Below, piece after piece: positions 38,469-50,397 of a DNA stretch of 64,000 nucleotides (position 1 is the first letter of the stretch; every line of letters begins with the position of its first letter). Below the pieces are notes generated by a model that saw only the letters and a program-made list of their open reading frames with translations, did no database searches and was not told the origin of the DNA. This DNA is from Alitta virens (Eukaryota; Annelida; Polychaeta; Phyllodocida; Nereididae): the NCBI GenBank assembly GCA_932294295.1, contig OW028573.1:57265829-57329828 (forward strand), written 5' to 3'. A program made the position numbers and the translations under genes.

Positions 38469-41400
38469 ATGGAAATCGTTGTGGGGACATATGAAGAGTT
38501 AATTCTCAGTTATAAACTCGAGCAACAAGACAAGGCATTTTTCTTATCTTTTATGTAGAATAGTGTTATAATTGTTTGTAAGCATTTAGGCCTGCACGTA
38601 GGTCTAGGCCGGCTAAGGGCCAATAAGGCCCTAGTAAGGGCATTTGTATACATCTGAGCGAAAATATGCACGATTTACATAGTGACCAATTCAATTGTAA
38701 GCAGAATTTTCCAGAAACTTGGATATAGTGAGTTAGGCAACTAGCACAGCAGATACATTGCCTTTACACTGTCATAAAAACCAATAATTTCAATGTCGTG
38801 GCATGAGGAAGTCCTTAACTACACCCAAAAATCACAAATGAACCAAAATACTCACTGGATTTTTAGTTAATGGCCAGTGGGAAAATGTTAATAAACAGCC
38901 GTCTCTCACCTCGCCAATAATCTCCGTGATTTGAAGGAAATTCTGGCTTATTTCCCTCTGACAACACTTGAAGCATAATTAGGCATGATTTTTCTAACTA
39001 TTTTTGTGTGTATTTATCACTAAATGTCCGTAATAAGTCCACACCATTGCACAATGCTGCTGCTGATAGCACGATTTTATGCATGTACGAATCCGTAACT
39101 TACTTGCAGGCCCTATTGCCCCACACCCCAGCCAGCCTCCCAGTGACAGACTCAGGCGTACACTGTAGCGTTGGGGCCAACCATGCCATCTGGGTGAAAA
39201 ACGTTTGGGTGACGGTGGCAGCCTTGTTGATTGGGACCAAACCTTTTTAGTGCAGGAGCTGGCCAGCCACCTTCAGCCTGGAGCTATCCTCTGGTGAAGG
39301 AGCCCATAATACAATATACTTAATTGTCTGGTGCATTACATAATATTGGAAAAGCAAAAGCTGACTAAAGTTGAAGTAGATATATAGAAATGACCAAATA
39401 TAATTTACCAGAATCTAAACTGAGAGGTGTGGGTCTTAGGACCAACAAATGATGTTTTAAAGCATGCTTACCCTCCATCTCCTCTCAGTTCATAGACTAG
39501 ATGTGGATGTTAAGAACATAACTTTGAATTTGAGATCTGACAGTGACCAAGTGAGCATGGTTTACCAAAACTGGAAGAGGGATCTGATCTCTAATATCTT
39601 CACATGACTTTGCATACTTTCCAAACAATGCTTTATGTTTGTTGTAAGTACTGCAAAGATGTTTACATAAAATGTCTTGTATATCTTCCTTACTCGGGCC
39701 AGCCTTAATTCAAGGTGAAGAGACCAGCCTCCCCTGGACTTGGCTTATCTTCCCAGTGAACAGCCCACATTCAATTCGTAGTTGGGGGGGGGGGGGGGGG
39801 GGGGACCAGCCTTGTAAAAAGGGGCCAGTCAAAATGTCTATGGCCATGACACTCGAGTGTCTGTAGCAAAGTTTATAAGGATGCATGTCATATTCATATG
39901 AGCGCCTAGAAATGAAGTACTGATCCTTGATCTACCCGATGTAGGTTTACAATCAGTAACACCCAAGTGGCCCTGTCTCCGTGTCAGACCTGCTGCGAGG
40001 AGGCGATAATGTATTTGTCTGCATCCAGATCCACTACCAGTGAAAAATATTGTGGTGCTGGTGTAGTCTGTGGGTCTGCATAGTTTCAGTCATCTTAGTG
40101 ACGCAGCAAACAACTTGACAGTATATCAGTTTTAGTAACTAGAATACAATACAACAAGCCCCTGTGTGTGATGACACTGTGCAACATCACATTCAGCGAT
40201 ATTTCAAAAACTTGTTCGTTTGCTGCAAAGTAAATTTAATGGACATAGTCATTGACCTACTTATAGTGCAAATATATATAAGTGAAATCATGTTGAGTGC
40301 CAGCAACCTGTGTTCTAAGTTTTACAGCATGATTCTCAGACAATAATACATAAATTATAGAAGCTACAATAACGGAATTTTTCATTTAATTTTTAATCTT
40401 ACAGACTTTTGTTTTGGAGGAGAGCTTCACTGATCACTCACATACTGGAAATGTAAAGGCTGTTACAATATCAAGTAAAGGTGTATTGGCATCTGGCAGC
40501 AGTGATGAAACAATCAGGCTGTTCAATTTAAGGACAAGAAAGGAAGTTGGTCGCTTGATGCATCATGAAGGTATAAAATTTGAGTTGCCTGCATATTAAT
40601 TTGTGTGACGTTATGGGTGCTTCACATAATGTGTAACAAATTTATATGTATCTCATTTTATTTTACAGGAGCAATAACAAGTCTAAGTTTTCATGGAAGG
40701 AAACACTTTTTTAGCAGCAGTGAAGATGGAACTGTTGGAGTGTGGCAAGTTGGTCGGTGGGAATGTTTGAGAACGTTAAAAGGCCATAAGTAAGTCTTTA
40801 TAGTAGCAAAACTTGCCTGTTCACTAAGATTTGCGCCGAATATTTTGATAGCATTCCAGCATTTTCATGCAAAACTATGAAAATGTTGTTTATTAGCCAT
40901 GATATGTATAGTAATTAGGCTCATAAAAATTTAGTGTTAATGTGTAACAAGTCCAAATCGATATGATTTCTGAACCTGGGAAAAACTCTGCAGTCAAGCT
41001 GGAGTTGAGCTATTATATATTGTAGATAGGTAGATATTATCCAGCTGACATTGGTTCTATTTGTTATGTGTAAAGTATATCAAACTGCCATATCAAGATA
41101 GTCATAATGTTGTGTCATGTTATCCTAAATTAAGTTTATCTGTTTCAGAGGTTTTGTGAACTGTTTAGCCATCCACCCCAGTGGAAAGCTTGCATTATCT
41201 GTGGGCAGAGATAAAACGCTCCGGACCTGGAATTTAATGACGGCAAAATGTGCATATGTAACCAATATCAAAATAGGTATGTTTTCTCACGCATTAATTC
41301 TAATTTGCCTGACTAAAATTATGTTAAAATTGAACTGACATTGCGTTAATACTCTGTTTGCTGTTTATCAGATGCTGACATTGTTACCTGGTCACCAGAT

Positions 41401-42768
41401 GGCAGTCATTATCTCATTAGTGTCCATAATAAAGTGGATGTTTACCAAGTTGATGTAAGTTACAATTTAAGTTGAATTGATAAACTTCAGCACACTGAAA
41501 TACAACCTTAAAAAATCAATTTATTTTGCAATTTATTATGAATTCATGGATACTGTATAAAAATCTAAATAATGTGTATTTCCAGTCTACAAAAATTGTA
41601 AGAACTATGAATTTGCCATCCAGGATCCATGTTATAAAGTTTGTTGAGGTAAGATGGTAACACATTGTCAGTATGAATAAATAATACAATTTTTCAACAC
41701 TTACTTAAGAAATAAAGTTTACAATTTCAAATTTTCAACATGAAGTTATGTGATTTTGGTTTCCAAAAACTCCTAATTATCTGCTATTAAGACCCTTTCT
41801 AAATTTTGTTTTGCCAGGATGAAGTAGCAGCTTTGGCTGGCGAAGGAGGCAATGTTTATATTTACAACATTAAAACAGGACAAGAACTTTATAATTTTTC
41901 TACTGACACAAACAGGTAAGCAGCCAATTTTATGTTTTGATCTTAAATGTTTATTGCTTGCATTTAAATTGGACATAAGGAAGGAGCGGGATCAAGCCTT
42001 GGTTTCATTCAGGGGACAATGTCTGCTAAGCGAGTTTAGTTTATATGCTTGATAAATTTTTTTTAGCTGACCACTTGTTTTTTATTTTTTATTTTGCAGA
42101 GTTAAGGGTCTTGAGATCTATTCTTTGGAAGAAAACCTGTTTTGGCTTGTAACAGGATCCAGTGATGGACTTATCAAAGCTTGGAAACTAAACACTGTAA
42201 GTGAAGGTTCTGGAACCTTTTAATGCTCATGGTTTGATTCGTATACATCAGTCCTTTTTCAAGATGCTTCTCAAAGTGATCTATATTTGTCATGTGCATT
42301 GTTTCTCACTTCCAGAGCAAATGGAATGCAAAACTGGTTGTATCGAAAGACACCAAATTTAGGATAACTTCTCTAGCAGCATACTTTGGTGAGGAAGATG
42401 GTGTGAAGGACTCTGGTGCTGATGCAGCAGCAGAAGCATTGGAAGATGAGGAAGAAGATGAGGAAGAAGATGAGGAAGAAGATGAGGAAGATGGGGAGTC
42501 AGAAGAAGACAATGTACAAAAATCTGTACCGAAAATCAAAAACAAGAAAGGTATTGAAACTATTAACATCTGACATAAAAATTTCTTTTCTTTCAGTAAA
42601 TTTCTACTATTTCATTCATAAGCTGAAATTATACTGGGTGACTCTTAATTACTTACCAGTGTGTCTATTTGTTGTCTCTATTCAGGGAAAAGAAAGGCAG
42701 GAATCGCAGGTTCACCATCACAACAAACGAAAGCAGTTGAAAAAGTAAAGAAAAAGAAACATTCCTAG
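38469..42768 (+). CDS. PAK1IP1: PAK1IP1, WD40 ribosome-biogenesis protein
   Basis: Nucleolar WD40 protein (yeast Mak11 family) of large-subunit assembly, about 379 aa (human 392). Exons: 38469-38534, 40405-40570, 40669-40789, 41149-41276, 41372-41454, 41586-41648, 41818-41915, 42100-42196, 42316-42550, 42686-42768. Hallmarks are the WD units GVLASGSSDETIRLFN, FFSSSEDGTVGVWQ, IHPSGKLALSVGRDKTLRTW (best match to the family) and VTGSSDGLIKAWKL. An acidic Glu/Asp run sits in exon 9 and a Lys-rich tail ends the protein. Exon 1 (MEIVVGTYEEL) matches the family start, but an in-frame join to exon 2 needs a GC donor (AAG then GCATTT). Exon 1 is therefore less certain than the rest. Intron 1 is 1.9 kb. 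Confidence 0.94.
39784..39804. repeat. Poly-G tract
   Basis: A run of about 21 G in PAK1IP1 intron 1. A similar run lies at 46066-46087, and shorter ones near 1,505 (G) and 29,650 (C). Confidence 0.9.
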
Positions 42769-42770
42769 GC

Positions 42771-42776
42771 AATAAA
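42771..42776 (+). terminator. PAK1IP1 polyadenylation signal AATAAA
   Basis: Canonical hexamer two bases after the PAK1IP1 stop codon. Confidence 0.65.
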
Positions 42777-43547
42777 GCAAAAGTAAATTATATAACAAGT
42801 TATTTCTGTTTTCTGTTTCCCTTTATTTTGTTGGATTGTTTAGTTTTGGCTTGGAGATAGCAGTTTTGTTATACCATTGTGGGTGCCCTGAATTTGTATA
42901 CATGTAGTGGGTACTCTTGGGACTTAACAGTGTGTTGAAGGATCTGAGATTTACAATATTTAGCATATTAGTGCTTCTGATATTAATAAGGAGCTATCAG
43001 GTTGGTCCAGGTCACTTAAGATGCCATGGTGTATCTCGTCTTTGCAGTGCATTCTGGATATGCTATATTGGCCGGGACATCCCTGTAAGGCAATGTGTAT
43101 GAGAAAATGTTCTGGTTCTACTTAGTTGTTCTAATGTCTGTACTGTTCTGAACAACGTACTATCGGCATTTGACAAAAATGAAGTCTTGAAGGTGTACAT
43201 ACACTATCTTCAAGGGTTAGACTAAGAATACATATTACATATGTTTGCAGTTTCTTCCTTTTTTGAACTGACTCTAAAAACAGTTCATTAAGGTTTTAAA
43301 TGGCTTCATAAGCAGTCTGAGTGAGCTTTAGCTCTCTTTGTTAAGGAAAGATCATGGAATTCTGGGGAGCAAGAAGAATTACAAAAGAATTTTAAAAAGT
43401 TAGAGATTTATTGAATTTACAACAAATTTTCAATTTCATGATTAACAGTGGATGAACAATCTGGTGGTGAAGTCACTGAAGTACATGGAAATCTAGGACC
43501 TTAAACTAAGGTCCTTGATGGAATGGATGGCCTTTGCGCTGTTGACA

Positions 43548-44273
43548 TTAATTCTTCAGCATCCGTGCACTAAGCCTCATCACCATCAACAAACTGGAAA
43601 AGGGGGAAAATATTGAACACACAGTTTGATTTTTTTTTTTTAATATTATACATGTATTGCTTACTGGTGTTTTGATAGTTTCAACATACCTAAGAGATGC
43701 AACGAGTCCAGCTGGCATGAATTTGCCACTTTTTAAGGCCCTGTATCCCATAACTCCCATAAGAACTCCGCTTGATCCTGTATTTAAAAAAAAAGCATTT
43801 AAATTCAGATTAATGCAGGATGCGCCATGTGTTGGCATGTAATTAAGTATTTTTTAATCTAAACTCATATAGTCGTATCTCAACTTAAAAATGAGGGATT
43901 TGGAGCAACTTGGGTCAAAGAACAAAAATAATATACAAACCTAATAAAAGGCCATAGTTCTGGGGATTCTGTGAGGTCTGGTATGCACCAACAGCTGACA
44001 AACTGCCAAAAAGTAACCCCATGCCTAAAGAGACTGTGCTTCCTGAAATTAAGCCATGATGCATATATAATTAGGTTCACAACTGAAAGTACCACTGAAT
44101 GCACAAACTATGCTAAAGCACAGTTACGCAGTTGGACAGCTGAGTGACAGCAGTTGGGCTGTCATTCAGGCTGGCTTGCATGACAGCAATGACAGCAACT
44201 AACCTGCTTTGGCATAACCCATGATACCACCAGCTGCAACCAGGGCAGCATACCCAAAACCTAAGAAGTCCAT
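43548..44273 (-). CDS. TMEM14C: TMEM14-family small membrane protein
   Basis: Predicted 101-aa protein with several hydrophobic Gly-rich segments, matching TMEM14 (TMEM14A 99 aa, TMEM14C 112 aa in human). TMEM14C is an inner mitochondrial membrane protein needed for porphyrin transport in haem synthesis. Minus-strand exons: 44204-44273 (MDFLGFGYAALVAAGG), 43941-44042 (GLLFGSLSAVGAYQTSQNP), 43690-43777 (GVMGYRALKSGKFMPAGLVA), 43548-43593 (LLMVMRLSARMLKN). All sites are GT-AG and phases agree. The paralogue (A, B or C) is not decided by the sequence; C is chosen because PAK1IP1 is its neighbour. It is convergent with PAK1IP1 and divergent from RFC5. Confidence 0.88.
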
Positions 44274-44731
44274 ATTCTTCTGAGTTTGTGAGAACCTATC
44301 TGACATGTCGTGACTGACCTGTCTGCTCGAGGCTGCAGAACAATATTCTGTTATGATCCCCGTTCATACAGCAGGTGTCACCACCAAGTCAGATAGCGCC
44401 CTCTGCCGCTTAGAGCTTTACTTGACGTCCACAAGTCAAATCGTCCTCCCCAGTTCAAGTTCCACGACTACTAAATTTATATCTTGTCATTAAATCACCC
44501 AATTAAGCTCTGTAGTGTTCATAGATAGAAATGGCTCTCACACATGTACACACTTTTGTGCTTCCTAAGGTGGAAATGATCGTTTTAAAACAATGAACTA
44601 ATGGTGGACGGTTGTGAATGGGAGCTTTTTGACTAGCAGTGTTCGCGCGTTTCTTCCCATCAGTGGTGTTGACCAGTGTTCCTCGTCGTGTTGTGATAGC
44701 TTGTGATACCTGTGAAGTTTTAAAGAGCGAC
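44274..44731. promoter_or_regulatory. Divergent TMEM14 / RFC5 promoter region
   Basis: Start codons of the minus-strand TMEM14 gene and plus-strand RFC5 are 458 bp apart with no gene between. Possible 5' UTR splice signals for TMEM14 lie near 44,320. No TATA box is evident. Confidence 0.55.
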
Positions 44732-45799
44732 ATGGACAACAATCTTCCCTGGGTGGAGAAGTATCGACCAAAGAGTCTAGATGACCTGATTTCCCACAAA
44801 GACATTGTATCCACGATTAGTCGTTTTGTTGCGGAGAACAGACTGCCACATATGCTGTTTTATGGACCCCCTGGAACTGGCAAAACAAGCACTGTGCTAG
44901 CTGTTGCAAAGCAGATCTACCCTCCTCAGAGGTTTAATTCTATGGTCCTTGAACTGAATGCCTCAGATGATCGTGGTATTGACACTGTGAGGGGAAAGGT
45001 CCTCAGCTTTGCCAGCACAAGAACAATTTTCCACTCTGGTTTCAAGTTGGTCATTTTGGATGAGGCAGATGCAATGACAAAAGATGCCCAAAATGCATTG
45101 CGAAGAGTTATTGAGAAATTCACAGAGAATACTCGCTTCTGTATCATCTGCAATTACCTATCTAAGATCATCCCTGCATTGCAGTCCAGGTGCACGCGCT
45201 TCCGATTTGGTCCACTTGCCCCGGAACAGATGCTACTTCGTTTGGATAATGTTGTCCAAAATGAAAAGTATGTGTTAGTGATCACATTTTGAAAGTATTA
45301 ATTTGATAATATTTTGGAACCCTTATAATCACAGTCGCTTTATATTTTCAGCTGCAACATCACTGAAGATGGACGAAAGGCCTTGGTTCGCCTTGCAAAT
45401 GGTGACATGAGGAAAGTCCTCAACATCCTGCAGAGTTGTCACATGGCATTCGATGAAGTGAATGAAGACAATGTGTACAATTGTGTCGGTCATCCGTTGC
45501 GTAAGGAAATTGAGAACATGGTGAACTGGATGATGAATGATGATTTCACAACTGCCTACAATAACATTGTCAACTTGAAGAATGTCAAAGGACTTGCACT
45601 GGACGACATTTTGGCTGAAGTTCATACATATGTTCACAGAATTGACTTCCCTGTCCATGTGCGCATTCAGTTATTAACCAAAATGGCTGATATTGAGTAC
45701 AGACTTGCTTCAGGCACCAGTGAAAAGATACAACTTAGTTCTTTGGTATCAGCCTTTCAAATGGCTAGGGAGCTTGTTGTGCAAGAGGGTACATCTTGA
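44732..45799 (+). CDS. RFC5: RFC5, replication factor C subunit 5
   Basis: AAA+ subunit of the clamp loader that opens PCNA at primer-template junctions; 327 aa (human 340). Two exons, 44732-45267 and 45352-45799, split by one 84-bp GT-AG intron, far fewer than its neighbours. Visible motifs: Walker A GPPGTGKTS, Walker B VILDEADAMT, sensor 1 around CNYLSKI, and the RFC-box SRC motif LQSRCTRFRF. SFASTRTIF and LNASDDRGIDTVR favour RFC5 over RFC2, 3 or 4. The ATG giving MDNNLPWVEKYRPK is chosen because the family starts just before this motif. The open frame extends upstream without an ATG. Confidence 0.96.
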
Positions 45800-45862
45800 G
45801 TGAATTAGATCTATATATTTTATATGTCTATGAATAAGTGTATGTTCAGTAATTACAATTTG

Positions 45863-45868
45863 ATTAAA
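45863..45868 (+). terminator. RFC5 candidate polyadenylation signal ATTAAA
   Basis: Common variant hexamer 64 bp after the RFC5 stop. Confidence 0.5.
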
Positions 45869-46065
45869 ATTCGTAATGCCTCTCTAAATATAAAGCTGTA
45901 CCTTATTACCCGTTGGTTTCATGGTTTTGGTAACATTATCTGGTGTCCATAGCATGGGTGGTAAGATCATAATATGGTCTGATAAGAAAATGCATCTCAT
46001 GGAATGCATGACATCGTTGCAGACTATACAGACAGCGCACTCATATGTAGGACCTGCGGTGCATT

Positions 46066-46087
46066 GGGGGGGGGGGGGGGGGGGGGG
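46066..46087. repeat. Poly-G tract
   Basis: A run of about 22 G downstream of RFC5; marks the change from the gene-rich to the repeat-rich part. Confidence 0.9.
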
Positions 46088-46499
46088 TTACTAGTTGGTT
46101 TGTAAATGAAGATAATGACGTCCCATAACAATCGCTGACGATGACTTCATAATGGTCATGGTAGCGTTTAGTTCTTATGATTCTTGCTCTTTATGCCAAC
46201 TTGGCTGTTTTATGCTTGTTTCCTTTTGAAAATGTTGACAAAAAGACATGTGAATTTCATCAATGCCCATGAAAGTGCTTTTAATGGCATGTGACTCATT
46301 CAGGAAAATTAATGTTGGACTCATCTGTATCCTTAATTGTGACAACTGACATCTGAAGACGGACGAGAAAAATGGCCTATACATGCTAACTCGTGGCTGT
46401 TAATCACGCAAAATATCTTTCCACGAGTGTATGTGAGGTAGTGGTAGATTGCTCAGCGGATATCCATGAACTGCTTGCCAAACATCCCTTGTAGATCGC

Positions 46500-46980
46500 T
46501 TGTAGATCGCTCGTGCGATTGGTTCAAGAGTAAATGAGAATAAGGCTACGGATGGACACGGAAGACGACGGGCGGGTGACGTACGTCCGCCGAGCGATCT
46601 AGGAGTGGACGCAAGTGGATGGCGAGTATATACAGATGGACAGTGGCTACTTATGGCCAAGGATGGCCACGGACGTACGTAGAACGTACGTAGAACATAC
46701 GTAGAATGCTTGCTGACTGACTCCCGAGCAAGTTACTTAACTGATATAAACAATTCATTCGTAGAATGTTCGCCAAAGTTTTAGACATTAAAATTTTTGC
46801 CCTCTCCACGTATGGTCAAGGATGATTTTGTGCTACCAGGAGTGTTCTACGTATTAACAAGAGTATCCTTGAAACAGTCAGGGAGTGAATCACGTATGGA
46901 CAAGGATGAGCAAGAGTAAAATATTTTTTATCTGTGGTCATATGTAGTCTTATACGTGACAGTGTGAACGTCCCTTTATG
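46500..46980. mobile_element. Non-autonomous element end with GTACGTAGAAC microrepeats
   Basis: About 130 bp at 46,835-46,980 is an inverted copy of 50,398-50,530. Read from its outer end it begins near GTTCACACTGTCACG and runs to TTTCAAGGATA. Inside lie short repeats of ACGTACGTAGA (46,672-46,705) and ACGG/GATGGACA-type units (46,545-46,670). No ORF was found. The class is unknown; the CATTCACACTGTC-like end recalls PIF/Harbinger-type MITEs (inference). Confidence 0.5.
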
Positions 46981-47329
46981 TAAATTGGGTAATTGTTTGC
47001 TCCACTCGCATGTTATAGCACTGAAATCATGTGGAAATTATATTTTATTGTATTTTAATTGTCAAATTGACAAAACTACGTCCTGGACAGAGCATTTCAG
47101 TATGAATTATATTATCCACTAGGGGTATTGAGGGTTGCACTTACTCCTAGAATTCCTGGCGTTTACAATGTGAAGTATAGGGAGTGTCGCTTCTTGGTTA
47201 TCTTCTTTGAAGCCATCAAGTGATGAGTTTTTCCAGATCACACTTCCCATGTGCCATTCTAATTTTATATTCAAAAACATCCCAAAATTGATGATGGAAA
47301 AATTCTTGTCTCAGTTGCCAGCCGCTGGC

Positions 47330-47827
47330 ATCGATGAACACTCGGCTATTTGTCGACTACTGACTAGTCTACTATATATAATATCGAATATCTCGCTTTA
47401 TATTTGGTTTATTTTCGATCCGAAAACACGTATGGAATTAGTATGAACTATACTACAATTCAGTCTTTATTTGACGAGAATCGGACTTATATTAGGGGAG
47501 CAGCAGCCTTTTAAAGTATATACAACCCCCCTCCCTGCCTACACTGACGCTGGTAGCAGTCGGCGAGTCACCCGTGGATGTCGGCGGATTACTCCTGGAA
47601 GCCGTCGAGTTACTCCTACTACCCGTTGGTTTACTTCTAGTGACCCGTAGAACCCTCCTAGTGACCTGTAGAACCCGCCGAGTCGCCCGGAGAACCCGCC
47701 GAGTCATCCGTAGAATCCTTTTTGCCGTCAGAATCCGTCGCCAACCCGGCGAAAAAAGCTGTTGCATAACCGTTATGTAATACTACGGGTTCACTACGGC
47801 AAAACCGGCTATGTGAGAGGGGGTCTT
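47330..47827. mobile_element. Solo arm of a Harbinger-like non-autonomous element
   Basis: It contains, in order, one 'CGCTTTATATTTGG' unit, GGAGCAGCAGCCTTTTAAAG, a CCCCCCTCCCTGCCTAC segment, a degenerate 21-bp-period array (47,560-47,750) and a terminal segment at about 47,753-47,827. That segment matches the Harbinger end (ACTACGGGTTCACTACGGCA) with substitutions. This is the same order as the right arm of the foldback at 58.7-61.5 kb. It encodes nothing. Confidence 0.65.
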
Positions 47828-48388
47828 TATAAGACTTGTCTGTTTGTCCTGTGTGAAAGCTTTCACCAGAAATTCTGCCACTTTCTTCTCCAGGATATTT
47901 TTGTGGAGCTGAGATTCCTCGTTTGACTGTAGGCCCTGATTCTCGCCCTGATTCTCGCCCTGATTCTCGCCCCATTCACTTCCCCACCCCAACCTAGCTT
48001 GGCGATAATCATAACTGGATTAGGAGTCGGAATGGTTTTTTCATTGCAATTGCTCAACTCCTCCACCCATTATCTCAGTTCTTTCTTGCACTCCACTGTC
48101 AAGTGCACTTTCATATGACTTGACTGCCCCAGCACAGCTGCTACCGACCGTTAACCTATCTCTACACAGGACCTTTGAATCTTCAGGGTCCCTGGAAACT
48201 TTTACGATATCGCTACACCCGTACAACGTAAGCTGACCAAACAAATTAGTTCAATGTTCGCCACTCTGGAATGCTTTGCAAAGCATCTAATATCCGCAAG
48301 TTTGAATTGAGGACTACATGTCAAAAGTGGCTGGGTTAGTTGTGCTCACAATCAGGTTCTGTGGATGCTCGTTGCACCCTCGCCCATT

Positions 48389-49331
48389 TCAAGTCACTAT
48401 AGATGGCATGGGCGGTCGACTTATAGGCAGTTGACTGTATCTTTGATTGTCTTCTTGGAGTTTCAAGGTCATTTGCACTGAATCCAGCTTGAACCCCAGA
48501 ATGTCTATGTTCTGAGCCGGAGTTCGAGCTGCATTTGTAGGACTCACTGTACTGTGTCTCTGTCCTGTAGCTGTCGATTCTTGTCTTGGTTCAGAATCAG
48601 ACAGTCGTCTAGGTATATTAACATCCTGATCACTAATTTCCTTACAAAAGCTACCACAAGCTTGAATGTCTTTCTTTACACCTGGGGGGCTGATCCAAGG
48701 CCAAATGGGCATATTTGGAACTGATATGCTTTGTTCTGCCATCTGAAACTCGGATATTGGTGATGCTCTGCATGGATGGGAACGTAAAAATAGGCATCCT
48801 TCAGGTTGGCTTTCACCCTTTCACCATCTGGTACAAAAGGGCTGAGCTGAGCTCTTTGGTCTGGCTTGTTGGCCGAGGTTTTATCGACCAAGAAACTTTT
48901 TCTTATGATGTAGAGACTCATGGTCTCCTTGACTCATGGTCTCCTTGGCCTCGGTGGTCAAATGATTGGTGAGAAAGTCTTTATCAAACAAGTCAGTTTT
49001 TACTGACTGCCAACATTAATTTTTCACTTCTGCCTCCTGCAGCAGGTTAGGCACCAGTTTACCATCCTTTAAGAAAGCCTGAAGGCTGCACATTCTGGAT
49101 GTATGTTCAATGAGGTGTGATTTAAGCAGGGCTGCCTGCTCCAAATACTGCAGCATTCAAATCACAGTCTGATTCCAGGCCCTCTAGAGCTTTCTGACAA
49201 TCCTTGTCAAGATCTAACCAGGCTTGGCCCAGCGGGCCCATCACATCAGCAGCTGCTATGTATATCGTCTTAAACACAGCATCCATATTCTTGGCCTTAT
49301 CAGCCATACCCTTGGGCACCAGGCTCCACAT
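48389..49331 (-). pseudogene. DIRS-like retrotransposon remnant (gag-like and reverse transcriptase pieces)
   Basis: The minus strand reads first a gag-like piece (AAADVMGPLGQAWLDLDKD, about 49,122-49,331). An RT piece follows with DAYFYVPIHAEHHQ and CPFGLGSAP (48,676-48,921). After a frameshift come VVAFVRKL and the catalytic YLDD motif (about 48,605), and after another shift DILGFKLDSVQMTLKL. This motif order and wording match DIRS/Ngaro-type RTs. Several frameshifts make it inactive. No tyrosine recombinase or RNase H segment is recognisable. Confidence 0.7.
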
Positions 49332-49451
49332 TCCTTATCCATTGTTCTAGGCTTTAAAAGTCCTCCGCTGGACAATGGTAGTCTTCCTGGAGTTTTTAAC
49401 CCTCAGCAAACAAAGTTTGAAGAGGGTTATTGTTATCACTGGAAATGACAG

Positions 49452-50060
49452 GTAGGCGGGCGTAACACTTTCGTTTCCGGAGCAGAACTCTAACACTAAC
49501 AAACTTACCCTTAAAAAGTTTTGTACAGTAATACTCTATATGGCCTAGTGCTTTTTTGATAGTTACATTGACATATGTTGGCTATGTTTAACAAAATTTG
49601 GAAAAGAAATATTTTTTCTCGTTTCCGGAGCAGACCTCTGACACTAGTGCACCTGCATGCCTAAAACTTTTGTCATAATATGTCTAAAATAGTGTAGTGG
49701 TGCCTTTTGGGGGTCTCATGGCCATAAATACTGTAGAATTTTCAAAATTAGGGCAAAATAGGGAAAATTCCTTCTTTTTCAAACCTCTATACAAAAGACA
49801 CTATTTACCCTACATGAATGGAATTGTATCAATAACATATCTAAATTATAGTATTTTCACTTTTCAAACTTAATTTTGATATTCATTTCTTAATGATTAC
49901 ATAATAATGGAAAATCAGAAAAAAATATTGTGTTTCCGGAGCAAAACTCTAGCATTAATGCACTTACCCTAAAAACATTTTATGTTTTATTACTCTATAT
50001 AGCTTAGCTGTGCATTTTGATAGTCACATTGACATACCTCAGCTGGAAAAAAAAAAACAT
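49452..50060. mobile_element. Foldback-family repeat, second copy
   Basis: Starts GGCGGGCGTAACACTTTC and contains the segments TAATGCACTTACCC and ACTCTATATGGCCTAGTG. The stretch at about 49,640-49,870 is the inverse of 16,680-16,870. Internal duplications of the end segment occur at 49,468, 49,620 and 49,930. No ORF. Confidence 0.6.
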
Positions 50061-50397
50061 ACAGAAGGAATGTATGTCATCGGTCAGCTTTTGTAGCTGA
50101 AGTATCGGCATTATTAAACAAAGGTACTTCTTATAGAACATGGCATGGCTGTCTGTTTAGGACTGCAAAAACAACCTTCAAATGGCTGTGCAACTAAAGG
50201 CTTTATTAGGAAATTTAGCACATTTATCAAAAGAGGGCTCAGGTAGGCCTAAGTATGAACGAACAAGAATTTAAGATTACCCGATAGTCAGGATTCTTGA
50301 AGAGAAATACTGACCTGAGCCCCCAGCATTTCTCTTCCCTTCCGCCTTTTGGTTTTGATGCAACACTAGCCTAAGATAAGAGATTTTTTTTCTGAAG

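Noticed and set aside
42306..42569. Minus-strand poly-Ser frame
   Set aside because: Antisense of the acidic run in PAK1IP1 exon 9.
47492..47780. Open frames rich in Arg/Thr/Val on both strands
   Set aside because: These are translations of the degenerate 21-bp array, not genes. The same applies to the frames at 61.1-61.5 kb and 57.3-57.9 kb.
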